Below, piece by piece: positions 34,712 through 46,510 of a stretch of 64,000 nucleotides of DNA; the first letter of the stretch is position 1, and each line of letters begins with the position of its first letter. The DNA is from Neolentinus lepideus HHB14362 ss-1 (lineage: Eukaryota; Basidiomycota; Agaricomycetes; Gloeophyllales; Gloeophyllaceae). The DNA lies in the NCBI GenBank assembly GCA_001632425.1, contig KV425552.1, forward strand, positions 472,359-536,358, in the 5' to 3' direction. The position numbers and the translations under genes are program-made. The notes beneath the pieces were generated by a model. It did not search any database. It saw nothing but the letters and a program-made list of their open reading frames with translations, and was not told the origin of the DNA.

Positions 34712-37232
34712 TCACAACGTGAAGACCGTAATCTCCCCCATATCCCCTTCCGAAAGTGCAGTCGACTGTCGAAAGCATGCGTATAGTTCATCGAACGTCA
34801 TCCCTCGTAACATCAGACTTACCTTTAACCCAATCAACCTCTCTTCATCAAGCATAAACCCGCTGAAGCCCCACCACGACCCACGGCCACCCACAGGCAC
34901 GCGCATGACCCTGCTGACCGCGCGGTACGGAAGCATCGTCTCCACCGGCTCCTTAAAGACAGGATCGCAGACAATTTGCGATGGCTCGAGTACGAGGGAC
35001 GTTTCGACGACATCGCCATTTAGCGCGGAAGCATCTGAGTCACTGTCCACATCCATGGGTACAGAGGAAAGTGGTATTGAAGCAGACTCAGTGCCGATGG
35101 GCGAGTCTTCCTCGTCACGAAGATAAGCGGGTCGAGGTAAATAGGGCCGCAGATTGAAGTCGAAGACCTTGACACGTTGCAGAACACCCATGCCGGGAAC
35201 CTGCGCATCAGTCACGCGCTCCGGTGTGCAGACGACCCGCGTGCCGTAGACATATCTTCGGAGCAGATGTCAGTACAACTCATATATCAGAAGCGATGGT
35301 AAGACTGGCGATGTGGATGATTTTCGACTCCCGAGAACTGCGACCGAGTAGAAGTCTCCAGCGACCATCCACACTACCACCCTGAAAAGGTCTCTTACTC
35401 ACCTCAGCCAATGGAAGTCCAAATGACACGCTACCATCCTTGTATTCTCCCTTCCCCACTCACTCCACTCCAACACCCTCTTCGCCTTGCCCATCTCCTG
35501 CCGCTCCCCGTCCTTTTTCCTGATTAAATCCAAGAACGTCTTATTATGCACGTACATCGTATACCTGAACACCCTATTATCGACTTGGTACCGCAGCGTC
35601 ATGACGTGCATGCGCTGTTCGTATGTGTCGGTATAGAACGGCGCGCTCGTCTGAGGCGGGTTGGCAAGGTACGGGCCTGCAAACACGAACAACCCAAATC
35701 ACTTGTCAGTCAACCCAAACCAGTCTCGATCGTGCGAAAAGTAAAGACAAAAGTCCTACCGGTGTGTGTAGCGAAATTGATGAGGGGCACCGTTTGCTGC
35801 AAGGGAGGCAACAACAGCATCACCACCTTCCTCGGGCCAGTATACAGCGCTGACGTTCTGTTCTCAATTGCTCGGGCTTCCTCAGCGAAGTACGAATTCA
35901 GCCCGGCGGCACTGTCAGTGAGGACTGGCCCCCAAACCGCCTGAGTTTCCGTGGTGAAGGTGAAGAGCTCAATAGATCCCGGGTGTCCAGTATAGGTGAT
36001 CATGTATGCGCGTGAGGAGAGGAAGGCGAAGTCCCATGCTGATGGGCTTAGATCCGGTTCTGTTTGATACTGTTTGAGGTAGGAGTGTGACGGTCGTGGA
36101 TATAGGGAAGGGAAGGGCACTTACGACACAAACACGCCCGTCTTTCCAGCTCCAGATGAGCAGACCTGGGCCTTCTGCCCAGAAGAAGAGGCCGATGATA
36201 TCGTCTACGATTTGGATAAATGCATTACCTGCTGGGGCATACGGTGTGATGTGACATCGGCGGACAATAAGTCAGAAAATTGCACAGGCATAGGCGGGAC
36301 AAACACAACGGACCCTCACCAATTCTGAATGGCGTAACGTGTCGGAAGACGGGGCACGTTGTTCCCGGGTGCGGGACGTTCGTTGAGAGTGTACGCAGGT
36401 GTATTTGAACTATCGCGTGGGGGGACGTCATGGTTGGGCTAGAAATCAAACGTCTTGGTATCGTGACAAGGAAACATGAACACGGGAAAGCATACCCATC
36501 ATCGTGCTCAATTAGGGCAATAAGATCCTGCGTCGGGTCAATCGCAAAGTCTCTGGTTGGTATCCCAATATCGTTCCTAACAATTGTCGACCTGTCACCT
36601 ATCATAAATAAATTCACATCAGGAAAGTTCGCCTCCTTCAGACTACCCGCCGCTTACTGCCACTGCGAGAGAAGTCGAAACCTGCACTCTTCTCGCCACC
36701 GCCATTGGGTGCTTCCACCGGACCCTTCGACGTTGGCAGCCAGCTAAACAGAAAGTGCTGACTCCCAGGCACCACCCCGGTCCCACTGTGCATGCTCTTT
36801 GCAAACACCCCGCCCACAAGCTCGTACGCCTGACATGGGCCGGGGATAGGTATGTTCGACACAGTCTTCCATTGCAGATACTTGAAGGCCTCACGCCGTG
36901 ATCGCAGAGCAGCTAGACAGTCGTGAACATTGTTATTAGCGCTCGAGGACGCGGAGGGGTGCGCGATGAGTCCGTCGTAGGCGAGCTCGAGGAGGTAGCG
37001 GATTTCAGCGGTCTGAGTGAGGGAGCGGAGGAATTTGCATGTCTGCGGAAATATACCATTAGATACTAGTATTTTGTGGACTACAGCCAGTTCTTATATC
37101 ACGTACGACTGCACATTGGAGGATCGACCGACAATCCAGGTTGCGGAGGATCAGGATAACGAGCTCCGGTGGAAAGTCCAGGATCTTGAAGAGCGTGTCG
37201 CTGACCTCTGACATACCCAGGCCAACACTCAT
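34712..37232 (-). CDS. large F-box protein
   Basis: My model has eight exons, 658 aa: 37232-37107, 37042-36700, 36652-36496, 36438-36320, 36228-36125, 36069-35760, 35676-35403 and 35255-34712. The F-box is DFPPELVILILRNLDCRSIL followed by CKFLRSLTQTAE. The body has the features of the large basidiomycete F-box family: EIRYLLELAYDGL, FSWLPTS, RDFAIDPTQDLIALIEHDD, FFWAEGPGLLIWSWKDG and a late GRGSWWGFSGFML. These bodies are thought to form a beta-propeller-like substrate module for SCF ligases. The intron 36699-36653 (47 nt) is the least certain; it has a GTGGCG donor, but without it the frame breaks near 36650. The start lies 139 bp from the divergent BET2 start. Confidence 0.8.
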
Positions 37233-37371
37233 ATCGTCGACAGTATTGCAAGACGTACGGCGACAAGAGCTGGTCGTCAATTGTCGCAGGGAGCGGAGCT
37301 AATCCGGCCTATTGCCGTCGGCACTTATACTAATGCTTGGATTAGACTTCACCTCGACATCGAGTCACACG
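37233..37371. promoter_or_regulatory. short bidirectional promoter
   Basis: Only 139 bp separates the start codons of the divergent F-box gene (minus) and Rab prenyltransferase gene (plus). Both must share this promoter. No TATA box is visible. Confidence 0.65.
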
Positions 37372-38765
37372 ATGTCCTCGCAATTGCATGTCGACAAACA
37401 TGTTTCGTACATCAAGTCGCTAGGAGAGGTGATATTCATTATTCTGATGTTATTCTATCTCCCATTCAAGATGCGTTTCGTAGAACAAAGATGACCTGAC
37501 CTATCACCTGACCGCGCATCTGCGGATGAACGCGATCTACTGGGGCCTTAACGCGCTCTGCATCATGAATCACAAAGATGCGCTGGATCGAGAGGAGATT
37601 ATTGAGTTTGTGATGAGCTGTTGGGACGACGAGGCAGGTTTGCCTTTTCCCCTCACTCATAGCCTACGGCGGATTCTAAAGAATCTACATGCTGTGTATG
37701 AAGGAGGCTTTGGCGCGCACCCGGATCACGACGCGCATGTGCACTCGACCTTAAGCGCGATTCAGATATTGGTTATTCATGATGCGCTAGATCGGGTGGA
37801 TATCCCGCGAGTGGTAAAGTGTGAGTCCTCCACCTGCCGCTCTCGAGAAATTCACATATAGGTGAAACGCTCATCCAAATGTCTATCTAGTCATTCTATC
37901 ACTTCAACAACCCTCGGGCGTATTCAGAGGCGACTCCTTTGGCGAGGTCGACACGCGCTTCTCCTACTGCGCCGTCTCCGCATTGTCCCTCCTAGGCCAC
38001 CTGCATGAACTCAACGCCGATCTAACCGTGCAATATATCCGGTGCTGTAAGAACTACGACGGGGGCTTTGGTCAATGTATCGGGGCGGAGAGTCACGCCT
38101 CACAAGGTACAACGTAGATTAGATCCAGAGAGTTACACCCTCTGACATCTCAGCGCTGCTAGTCTTCGTATGCGTCGCCGCACTTGCAATATTGGACAGG
38201 TTGGAAGAGATTGATTATGAGACGCTGGGATGGTGGTTGGCTGAGAGACAGCTACCGAATGGAGGGTTGAATGGGCGACCAGAGAAGCTCGAAGATGTGA
38301 GTATTACTTGTTAATACTAATTTGTGGAGGTATCATGCAATTTCTACTACTTGCAGGTTTGCTACAGCTTCTGGGTACTTTCGGCGCTCTCAATATTGAA
38401 TAAACTGACATGGATTGACTCGGACAAGCTGACTTCCTTCGTCTTGTCGGCGCAGGTGAATCATCTTTACCCGGAGATTGGATTATATCTAACCAAGGTC
38501 GCTGAAGGACCCTGAAAACGGAGGGATTGCCGACAGACCCGGCGACATGGTGGACGTGTTCCATACTGTGTTTGGCCTCGCTGGTAATAATGTCTTCGTC
38601 AACTTCAATGCGGATCAACTGCTGATTCCCGTTATAGGTCTGTCTTTACTCGGCTATCCTGGATTGGACGACCTCGATCCAGTCTACTGCATGCCTGCCA
38701 GTGTAATCGAAGCAAGGGGTTTACGGAAGGGTTGGCAGGCATTACCCCGTAGGGCGGTTGTATGA
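37372..38765 (+). CDS. BET2: Rab geranylgeranyltransferase beta subunit
   Basis: Eight exons: 37372-37428, 37484-37637, 37704-37820, 37891-38106, 38154-38296, 38357-38455, 38508-38583 and 38638-38765, 329 aa, the family length. The start region [15 protein letters not shown] and [18 protein letters not shown] is typical. Prenyltransferase repeats are visible: [31 protein letters not shown] and [19 protein letters not shown]. The zinc ligands are the Asp and Cys in LEDVCYSFW and the His in [11 protein letters not shown]. With its alpha subunit and the Rab escort protein it adds geranylgeranyl groups to C-terminal cysteines of Rab GTPases, which allows their membrane attachment. The last intron (38584-38637, 54 nt) is a multiple of three and leaves the frame open if retained, so it is easy to miss. 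Confidence 0.93.
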
Positions 38766-39355
38766 AGGGTGAAGGTTCTATCTCAGTCCATCTCCGTCTG
38801 CGTTACTATTGCTTGATACTGTAGCTTATACTTGTGGGATTTAGGTCTAATCTTTAGACGTATATAACATCAAATTCAATGTAACCTCATTCTGTTACTT
38901 GCGACGACTCGTCGGCTCACTTGGTGGCACTGTCCTAAATTTAGGGAGAAATTCCCTATATGGTATGCGGTGATATCCGATAATGTAATCGGGGACCCAC
39001 AGAGTACCGCACGGTTCCTTGCACCCCCAACGTTGTCTCTTGTTCAGGCTTGAACGATTTCCTACTTTCATCGTTCCAGTCCTATGTCTTGTCTAAGAAC
39101 TTGTTTATACGGCCAGGAGGGACAAGATTCAAGTCACGAGATATCACCTGACTGATCACGCTTGGGCCGTTGCTTTGTTCTGTGGCTCAGCCACGCGCAT
39201 ATATAAAGGGTCGCGAGCGTCGTTTTTCGTCACATCCCCCTTTCACTTCTCTGCTACACATCGTCTGTGGCTCGTACCCCCCCTCTCGCCCGCCAAAGTT
39301 CTACTGATTCCGACCTTCCGTGCTTCACTCGCAAGATATACTTTGATTATTCGAA
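38766..39355. other. intergenic with TATA box at 39200
   Basis: No gene seen. TATATAAAG at 39200-39208 lies about 150 bp before the ATG at 39356 and probably drives that gene. Confidence 0.5.
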
Positions 39356-40727
39356 ATGGTCGCCAACAACAATAAACCCAACGGGCTGCAGCGGACCACC
39401 ACTTTCAGGCGCCTTGAAGATGCGATGGGCCCGGTCGAAAGTCACGATACAGCCGCCGTCGCTTCGTCCTCTGCAACATCTGCCACTCTTCCACCCCATC
39501 AATCAGCCGAAACCAACGGGCGTGGCTTCACCGCCGTACGTACTACGTGCCACATGCCAACATCATGACTCACATCCCTTCCCTCCTTATTAAAGCCACT
39601 CGGTCGCGAACTCATCCGGACCACCCGATCTCTTCTCCTTCCCCCCCTCCCTTCCGCTCGCACTTCTCCATCCTCATCTCACTCTACAACAAACCAGCTG
39701 CCATACTACGGCGATTCACCTGCGGAAGTGGGCGAAGAGCCCCTTTCACCCACTGGCACAGAACCTCTTGGGTACGATCCGTGCCCGCTGACACAGGCAG
39801 AAATCATAGAGATGGTGAAGGGGATGGGGATCAAGGTGAGGGATTTTGAATACGAGAATGAGTGGCGTGATAGGCGATCGGGCACGAATGTCAACGGGAA
39901 GGGAAAGGAGAAGGAGCAAGCGAAGGTGGCAGAAGGATCGCAGTCGAGGAAGAGGGTAAGGGAAGAGGTTGAGGGAATGAGTACCGGAACTGACGTAAGT
40001 AATGTAAGTGCGTGTGATCATGAATCTTGTGCTACATGTATTGATACCTACCTAGACCGCTAACGGTGAGAAATCACGCTCACGGTCTGTATCCACTGAA
40101 TCAGACACAAGCCCAAACAACGCCGTACGTCCACACTATTTCTCTGAACCTTTATTCTTACCCAGGTAAGCTCACCTACAGACATATCCCTCGCTAGTCA
40201 TCGAAGAGGGGTCCATCTACAAACGTCGCAAAGTAGCACATACGTACTCTCCACCCACTAGCCCCTCAAACCTTGTTTCGCAAGTGATCACGAGGAGCAA
40301 AGGGAAGAGGAAGCCCCAAGTAAATATCTCGGAGGAAGTACTGTCTCGGAAGCGAGACATGGAGAACAACTCTCATACTACCAGGAACGGGAAGGCGAAG
40401 CAGAAAACGCAAGCAAATGGAGTGGGATTGCGTTCCAAGAAACGAGGAAGGGATGACGATGTCCAGACACCCTCTTCAACCGCCTTCGCGCAGAAGCGAT
40501 GCAAGCTGACGAACGCCCCTCAAGGTATTGCTAATCCAGGTGCATCAAGCCGTAACGACCAAGCGACTACAACGAGGACGAGTAGACACAACGTTTTACC
40601 TCAGGTCGCCCAGGCGATTGGATCGAAGAAGATCAAACCTGTCGAGCGGCCCATGTCGACACATCCAATGAGGCTCCGCGACCTTCCCTGCCGCGTGCCA
40701 TTCCATCGTACACAACAGAAGCGATGA
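39356..40727 (+). CDS. basic, probably nuclear hypothetical protein
   Basis: Four exons, 39356-39535, 39698-39994, 40056-40124 and 40182-40727, all phase 0, give 363 aa. I recognise no domain. The N-terminus (GLQRTTTFRRLEDAMGP) and the segment CPLTQAEIIEMVKGMGIKV look ordered; the latter could be a short helical module. The rest is rich in Lys, Arg and Ser with several runs of nuclear-localisation type (SRKRVREE, RSKGKRKPQ, RSKKRGRDD). This suggests a nuclear protein, but the function is unknown. The all-phase-0 intron pattern and good donors (GTACGT, GTAAGT, GTACGT) support the model. Confidence 0.72.
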
Positions 40728-41373
40728 AGAGCTACGTGAAGGGACGCAGGGTCGTGTACATCTGACCCCTCCCCACAACAACATGAGGTCAAAGGGAGTG
40801 TCGCGGGGTTTTGTGGGTTTCGATGGGCTGTGACCTAGAGCTTAGAGGTTGATCGGTGCGATGGCGACCGGATATGTCGCTACTATAACTGGGAGTTTCT
40901 CATGAGGCCGAAACACGAGCACCAATGACGAAGGGTACTCGAGGGCAAATGCGGGTTCGAAGGACATGGGGGTGACTTCAGTCTGGGTATACAGCCTGAG
41001 GAGCTGGACGACGTCTGCATTGTAAGACTGTTAATGATGTTGTACCATTAGTTTCATCTGCTCGGAGCATTCCACTGTAGCAATAGTTTTATTCGTTATA
41101 TTCTACTCACCGCGGAATGTCGTCCCTATCACGAGTTCTGACCATTAAACGCTGATGGCCGCTTTGCTGGCTAAGAATCCTGACGGTGTAGTCAATTCAG
41201 ATTTGTCGAATGGACCATGCAAATTCAAGGCATCATCGTATCAAATATCGCCCACAGACAAGACAGCAATCTAAGTTCACTGTTGTATAGACGGAAGGAA
41301 AGGAGCGGAGAGTATTGAGAAAACTAATTCGAGCTGGCACGATTGCAAAACACCACTGCACCAAGGTAAGTTG
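40728..41373. other. convergent intergenic region
   Basis: Between two convergent genes. No gene seen. Confidence 0.4.
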
Positions 41374-43772
41374 TTAAGCCATACATTTGTCCTCATCCTC
41401 CGCCAGCGACACTTTCATCGGGAGGAAGGGTGACTTGTTGTCGGCCGGCGCGCTCGCAGGTCGAGGAACGGCAATGATACCCATGTCCCATGCAATGTCC
41501 TGCGTCAACTCGAATCGGAAGGATTCGATAAGCACGGCCAGGACTACCTCTGTGGAGTCAGAGTGGTCATGATCAAGATAAGAGCAGCGAGTCTAAGAGC
41601 TGAAGATACAGACTCATTTCCAACAAGGAGAACTTGAAGCCGCTGAAGTACAGAGTGTGTTGAGTGATCAATGATAAGTAAGGTCAATGGTTAAGTTCAA
41701 CTTACATGCACCCGCGCGGTCCTCCCCAGAACGTCATTCTGCGATGATATAGTTCAGTCAGACAGTACGACGACTTGAACACCAGGTTGTCGTCACGAAC
41801 ATATTCGAATATACGCCCGGAATCTTTGAATCTGTGATAGCGGCGGGCAGTGGCTTCAACCAGCGCTCCGGCTTCCACTCATACGCATCATCACCCCACA
41901 GTGCCTTGTTTTGGTTCAGAGATGATATGCTGACGGTAAGATAAGTGCCCTTCGGGACGGGTATCTCGGTTATGGCGCTGCCGTCACAACCTCTGACGGG
42001 CATGGACAGGGGGAGAACACTGTCTTGGGTAGATCTAATTTCAAAAACAGGTTTTGTGAGACGGAGCACACAATATCCCAAAAACGGTGGTCACCTCCGC
42101 TGTAGCATTGGAACTGGTGGATGTCTGGAAAACGTGAGTCGCATCAGACATGCATAAGCTTTGAGGAGGGAGACTACGAACAGCCTCAATGTTTCACGAC
42201 ATATAGCCTCGAGATAAGGTAACTTGTCCAGCGTATCGTAGGAGAATTCTCCTAACGCGTGAACCTCTCGAACCTCCTTCCTGAGTTTATTTTGTGCTTG
42301 TGGATTTGTGGCGAGGAGATATAAGACGCGAGAGAGTGCAGACGACGTAGTGTCCATGGCGGCGAAGATCAGAGTCCTTGACTCAGAAGGTTAGTGCCAG
42401 CGTTTACAGTGAGTGTTAGATACATACGACATTTGTCCGAGGACTTGAGACACGGAAAGCCGATCTTCTTCAGATGCCATTAGATTCTCCTTCACTGTGT
42501 AACATGGATCTTAATTAGACCAAAGCCAACACCATGTGAGAGATGTCTGACGCACACAACAAGCTCATGATATCCTTGCCGCCACCAATCTGTTTCGCTA
42601 GGACTTCATCACCCTGGTGGAGAGCAGCAAGCTTCTGCTGGTAGATACGCTTGGACGTCTTCTCCATGACATCGACTTTCTCCTTGATCTGTTGAATCCC
42701 TCTACTAGGTGACACTTCGACAGCGAATCTGCGGAAACTTGGAGAGCCTATCTTCATTAAATACGGAATAGTACCTGCGAGCACGGCGAAGTCAGAGAGA
42801 ATCGGGCTAACACAATTGATGGTCAGCGCAAGTTAAGTCAAGAATTGGATGGATCCCTACAATAGTGACTTGACCGACGAACCGTATTCATCAATACTGT
42901 CTTCTTGCATTATGTCGAAACTATGCCCAAGGCCCGCTCTCCCAATCAACTCCAGAGCTGTCCTTGTTACCCAGTCCAGCATGTCGATCTCGTCCACGCC
43001 GCTTTTGATCTTGTTAGATATGACGGTGCGGAGCTGGAAAGCGATGAGTACACCCATGTTCAGCTATGCTCAGGACTTCTCACCTCATATGTGACATCGA
43101 GGAAGATAGGAACCATTTCACGCAGATGCTTGGCACTGAACACCGGATTGAGCATCTTGCGTTGTTTTCGGTGTTCTTCCCCTTCAATCGGATGCGTAAT
43201 CAGTTAGCTACGACAGCACAGGAGATACATCGTCAGTGTTTCACCTTCCGCTGCAATGAGTCCTTCTCCGAACAGCAAATAGGTAATTCTGAGCATTTCC
43301 GTTAGTCACCTTGTCATGTCGATAAGGAAGAGCAGCACTACCTGTAGAATTGCTGGAGCTCATCGTAGATGGGCTGATCCTTGATGACAATATGATACAA
43401 CGCTAAAGGATCGGAAACAAAGAGCCTCGGCACCTGGTTTGATTGCCATTGTAAGTGATAACTACGAAGCGATATAGATTGGGTCACATACCCCGAGAAA
43501 GTCGGAGACTCTGGCGACAGATCCATACTGTTCCAGAAGAGAGCGATGAAAGGCCCATCCATTGGAATCAAATATCTGCTTCAGGTTCCCTATGAAGTAG
43601 CTGTCACCGTCTGAAAAGCAGTGCTTCGAATGCTCTTACCTGTGAAGAGAGAGGCTGATGGTGGTCCTGCAATATTGTGCAAAGGTCCCCGAATCAGCGA
43701 GTGTCGCAGACGGTAGAAGGCTAGGAGGATGATAGCTGAGATAAGGCCCCATTGAATCAGTGTCAGAGCCAT
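41374..43772 (-). CDS. cytochrome P450 monooxygenase (copy 2)
   Basis: Fourteen exons, 550 aa: 43772-43640, 43589-43492, 43433-43342, 43288-43245, 43181-43084, 43033-42861, 42806-42556, 42494-42428, 42376-42182, 42124-42095, 42034-41801, 41738-41706, 41642-41614 and 41549-41374. Motifs: N-terminal anchor GLISAIILLAFYRL, hinge NIAGPPSAS, I-helix AAMDTTSSAL, K-helix ETLRL then HPPVPML, heme loop FWGGPRGCIG with the axial Cys. Every exon except the last has the same length as its counterpart in the P450 at 9438, so the two are recent-enough paralogues with all introns kept. The C-terminus is longer and ends DEDKCMA. Likely an ER membrane mono-oxygenase with unknown substrate. Confidence 0.9.
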
Positions 43773-44149
43773 GGCAAGGAAGATAATTGAAGTTTCGAGC
43801 CAGAATCCAACAGTCGTTCACAGTTATGTACCATATGGGCTCGGCAATTTCGCCCTCTGATTTTACGCAAATCTCGTCCTCGGCTCTGTAATTCCAGCAT
43901 CTGTTGGCCTATGAAAAGCGTAAGGATAGAAAGAAGGCTTCGAAGTCGACCTTAGAAGAATGTGGACAGCATTTAACCAGTGAATACTTTACGTATTCGG
44001 AGAGCAGGGAGGCAAAGGATGACATTGTTTTTCCCGAAGCCAATTATGAATCATTGGTGGCAGTTACTTCGGGCATACCTGAGCATACATCGACTATGCA
44101 AGTGGTGTATGTTTCGGATAAACCAGTGTAAGCTGACTTCTGGTCAGGG
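43773..44149. other. P450 promoter side, no gene supported
   Basis: Holds the promoter of the P450 gene. A 75-codon plus-strand frame has no support. Confidence 0.35.
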
Positions 44150-44635
44150 CTCAGCACTCACCGTTCTTCGTCGGAATTGGTCCTTGATCGAAAAATGTGC
44201 TTCCGAGCTTCCCTGTGAGCCACATGCCACACGCGATCCAATGGATATGCCTCAAATCTGATGCGTCGAGTCAGGTAGACTTCATTGACTTGGCTGTTCA
44301 ATATCGGGTGGAAGATGTGTTAAGAATGAGTAACAGTGATGTTAAGAGAGCTCACCCGCAACCTCGCCCGTGACAATATCCGGGGCTAATATACTCGAAG
44401 GAGACAGGGCAGCGTCTTAGTAGAACTGTCTTAATATGTTCAGCAAGGGCTGTGATTTGCGGGATATACCAGTATTGAAGAACCGTCTTCTCGACCGGCG
44501 TCTTGTAGCATCGATAACCAGTGGAACACGATTGAACCCCAATCCTGGCAATTCATCTATGTCGTCCTCACCCGCGATGCATAGCCCGAGTTTCGTCTGA
44601 GTCGTGGCAATAAGATACCACAGGGTTTCGCACAT
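44150..44635 (-). pseudogene. possible broken gene fragment, family unknown
   Basis: On the minus strand a protein-like frame starts at 44635 (MCETLWYLIATTQTKLGLC, then IDELPGLGFNRVPLVIDATR). It is stopped by TAA near 44417 but continues in the same frame as DAALSPSSILAPDIVTGEV. After a gap that could be an intron it appears to resume near 44265 as DLRHIHWIACGMWLTGKLG. An in-frame stop inside otherwise sensible sequence suggests a decayed gene. I do not know the family. Confidence 0.3.
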
Positions 44636-44699
44636 GAGATTGGATTTCGCATTTCGCGGCTACTTGTTTGTCCGCGTCAAATAATAATCAAGTAACAAC

Positions 44700-45811
44700 C
44701 GCAGACAACATGCAAAGTGAAAGAGAATAGTGCCGTAGACGTATCAGAACGACAATAGTCTCCATCTGCGATAGGGGTGAGTCCTAGTGTGGAATATGTC
44801 AACGAAACAGTTATCGCACCTGCGGACGAGGAAACTCACGATGAAGGCGCCACTACGACTAAGGAGAGGAACAGAGGTAGAATTTTTGACCTGTTTGCAT
44901 CTTCCATACTGGAACGCGTCTGTCTCTTTGTCTCGGCTGCCTTCCGTTTGTCCGAAGCCACTGTTTGTCAGAAGAGATACGCCGTTAATTAACGATGCGA
45001 TGTCTCACCGAATGTGGATCGTATCATCTGGCATGCACTGCGAATGCCGAGGATCTCGATCCACATTCGATGAGCGCGAAACCACTGCCTGGGACATACC
45101 GCGCTAGTCCTCCTGACCACGGGAAGGTCTACGCGCTCGCCGAGTCATGCGATGTGTCGGTCTCCGATGTTAATATCAAGCTCATGCGTATACTTATCCA
45201 CGTCGAACGCTTGTTCTTTGTGTGGTGCGCCCTAGACGAGGAAAGCAGACATCCGCGCCGACGAGCGGATCAGTGCGTAGTGCTACTTGTACTTACGGGC
45301 GAGCTCGGGGATCATGACAAGCAAATTGGAATGCTGTGGACGGAAAAGGTGCCGCACCATAACTCTGAAATTGAGTAGATGCCCGTCCAAAGCGCACACG
45401 AAGAGGGCGAAAGTATTAGCGCGGCAGCCCAGAGTGGGGTGCGAGGTGGTGGACCAGCGATAGTGAACGGTTGGATATATAATCAAACTGGAGGCCCAGC
45501 TGGGAGTCGAGTCGATGGACTTGACACACGTGCGTCATAGACAAACAAGATTTGGTTGCTCGATTGTACGAGGAGTCAAAGACGTACGTAGTACCTGACG
45601 TGCACGAACAAACACAGCTAGTACTTGGCAGCGTGTCGTCATAGGACCTCCATGGTGAGAGAATTGGGGGTGAAAGGACGGGCTTAGGCCGGAAAAAGTC
45701 TGTCTGCTGGATGTTCGAAGGAGGAGGATAGTCAGGCGTCTTCAGAACAAAGATTCTTGTGTCGGTTGGGACAACACCCGCTCTTTCGAACACCATCGTC
45801 CTAAGCCGCAT
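44700..45811 (+). repeat. repeat A, copy 1
   Basis: This block recurs at about 49295-49826 (partial) and 63075-64000. Landmarks shared by eye are GGTGAAAGAGAATAGTGCC near the left end (AAGTG in this copy), a TTAATTAA site near 44988, CGATGAGCGCGAAACCACTG near 45070 and TCAGAACAAAGATTCTTGTG near 45740. On the minus strand, ATG at 45811 opens a sensible frame (VFERAGVVPTDTRIFVLKTP, then DYPPPSNIQQTDFF) of about 70 codons before a possible GTACTA donor. The same peptide can be read in the copy at 63.9-64.0 kb. This may be the first exon of an orphan gene. No terminal repeats or transposase are visible. Confidence 0.65.
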
Positions 45812-45844
45812 GGAACCACCATCGAGGGACCGCTACCACAGGTC

Positions 45845-46300
45845 AAGTGTAGTCACCATGCTTGACAAGGAGCTCGAGTTGGAACGAGTACGAGCATTTC
45901 ATGTAGGCAACAGCCTTGTTATGGTACCACGACGACGGCTTGTCCTGCTGGCCGCCACGGGAGACCCAACCTGTACGGTGCAATCCCTTTGAGGTCCTCG
46001 ACATCCAGTCGCAAGGTGGCACCACCGACTACAACATCTCCGCCCCACTCCCTTCCCCGCATCATCACCCTTCCCGATGTCATAACCGTCGTGCAAGGGG
46101 AGTTCTCCGCGCAAATCGCGTCCGACACCGATGAGATCGTATTGGATGGGCAGGTCCCAATCAAGCTGCACCTCATTCGACCCCCTACAACGACAACTCG
46201 CTGCGAGAAGAGGCAGCAGCTTCTCAGCCAGATTCTCGCCCACACCAAGGAGGCCGCATAGCGTCGTCGACTCCTAGCAGAAGCACCTGCAGACTCTGGA
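45845..46300 (+). pseudogene. broken partial copy of orphan gene G
   Basis: The sequence matches the last exon of the intact gene at 55540-56644 from about LDEELEQ onward. In the intact copy the protein continues through DGLCCWPPPW and DEIVLNRRIPIEM to EKRQQLLNQLLAEI. Here the matching peptides (DGLSCWPPRE, SLPRIITLPDVITVV, DEIVLDGQVPIKL, EKRQQLLSQILAHTKEA) lie in different frames, with a shift near 46045, so it cannot make the protein. Similarity runs past the stop into the 3' flank (AAGCACTGTCCAGACT at about 46305). Confidence 0.7.
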
Positions 46301-46326
46301 CTCCAAGCACTGTCCAGACTATTTCG

Positions 46327-46510
46327 ACGAAGCCTTTCGGCTCCACTGGAATCCCAGCGGCTGGTACTACCGTGCGTACATTGCCTATGTCTTCGGTATA
46401 GCACCCAACTTGTACAGCTTTTTTGGGGTGCATGTAGCCACTGACGCGCATGGAGAATATTATTTTGAATATGCTATCAGCTGGGCACTGTTGAAGTGCA
46501 TAGTTTAGTT
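46327..46510 (+). pseudogene. NCS1 permease fragment 1
   Basis: The readable peptides YYRAYIAYVFGIAPNLYSFF and GEYYFEYAI correspond to the last exon of the full permease gene at 50886-52752 (YRAYVAYVLGIAPNFYGFLG, EYYFAYPIGL). The frame ends in a stop just after, and there is no upstream part of the gene. It lies in front of gene B copy 1, the same order as in the other two copies of this junction. Confidence 0.75.
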
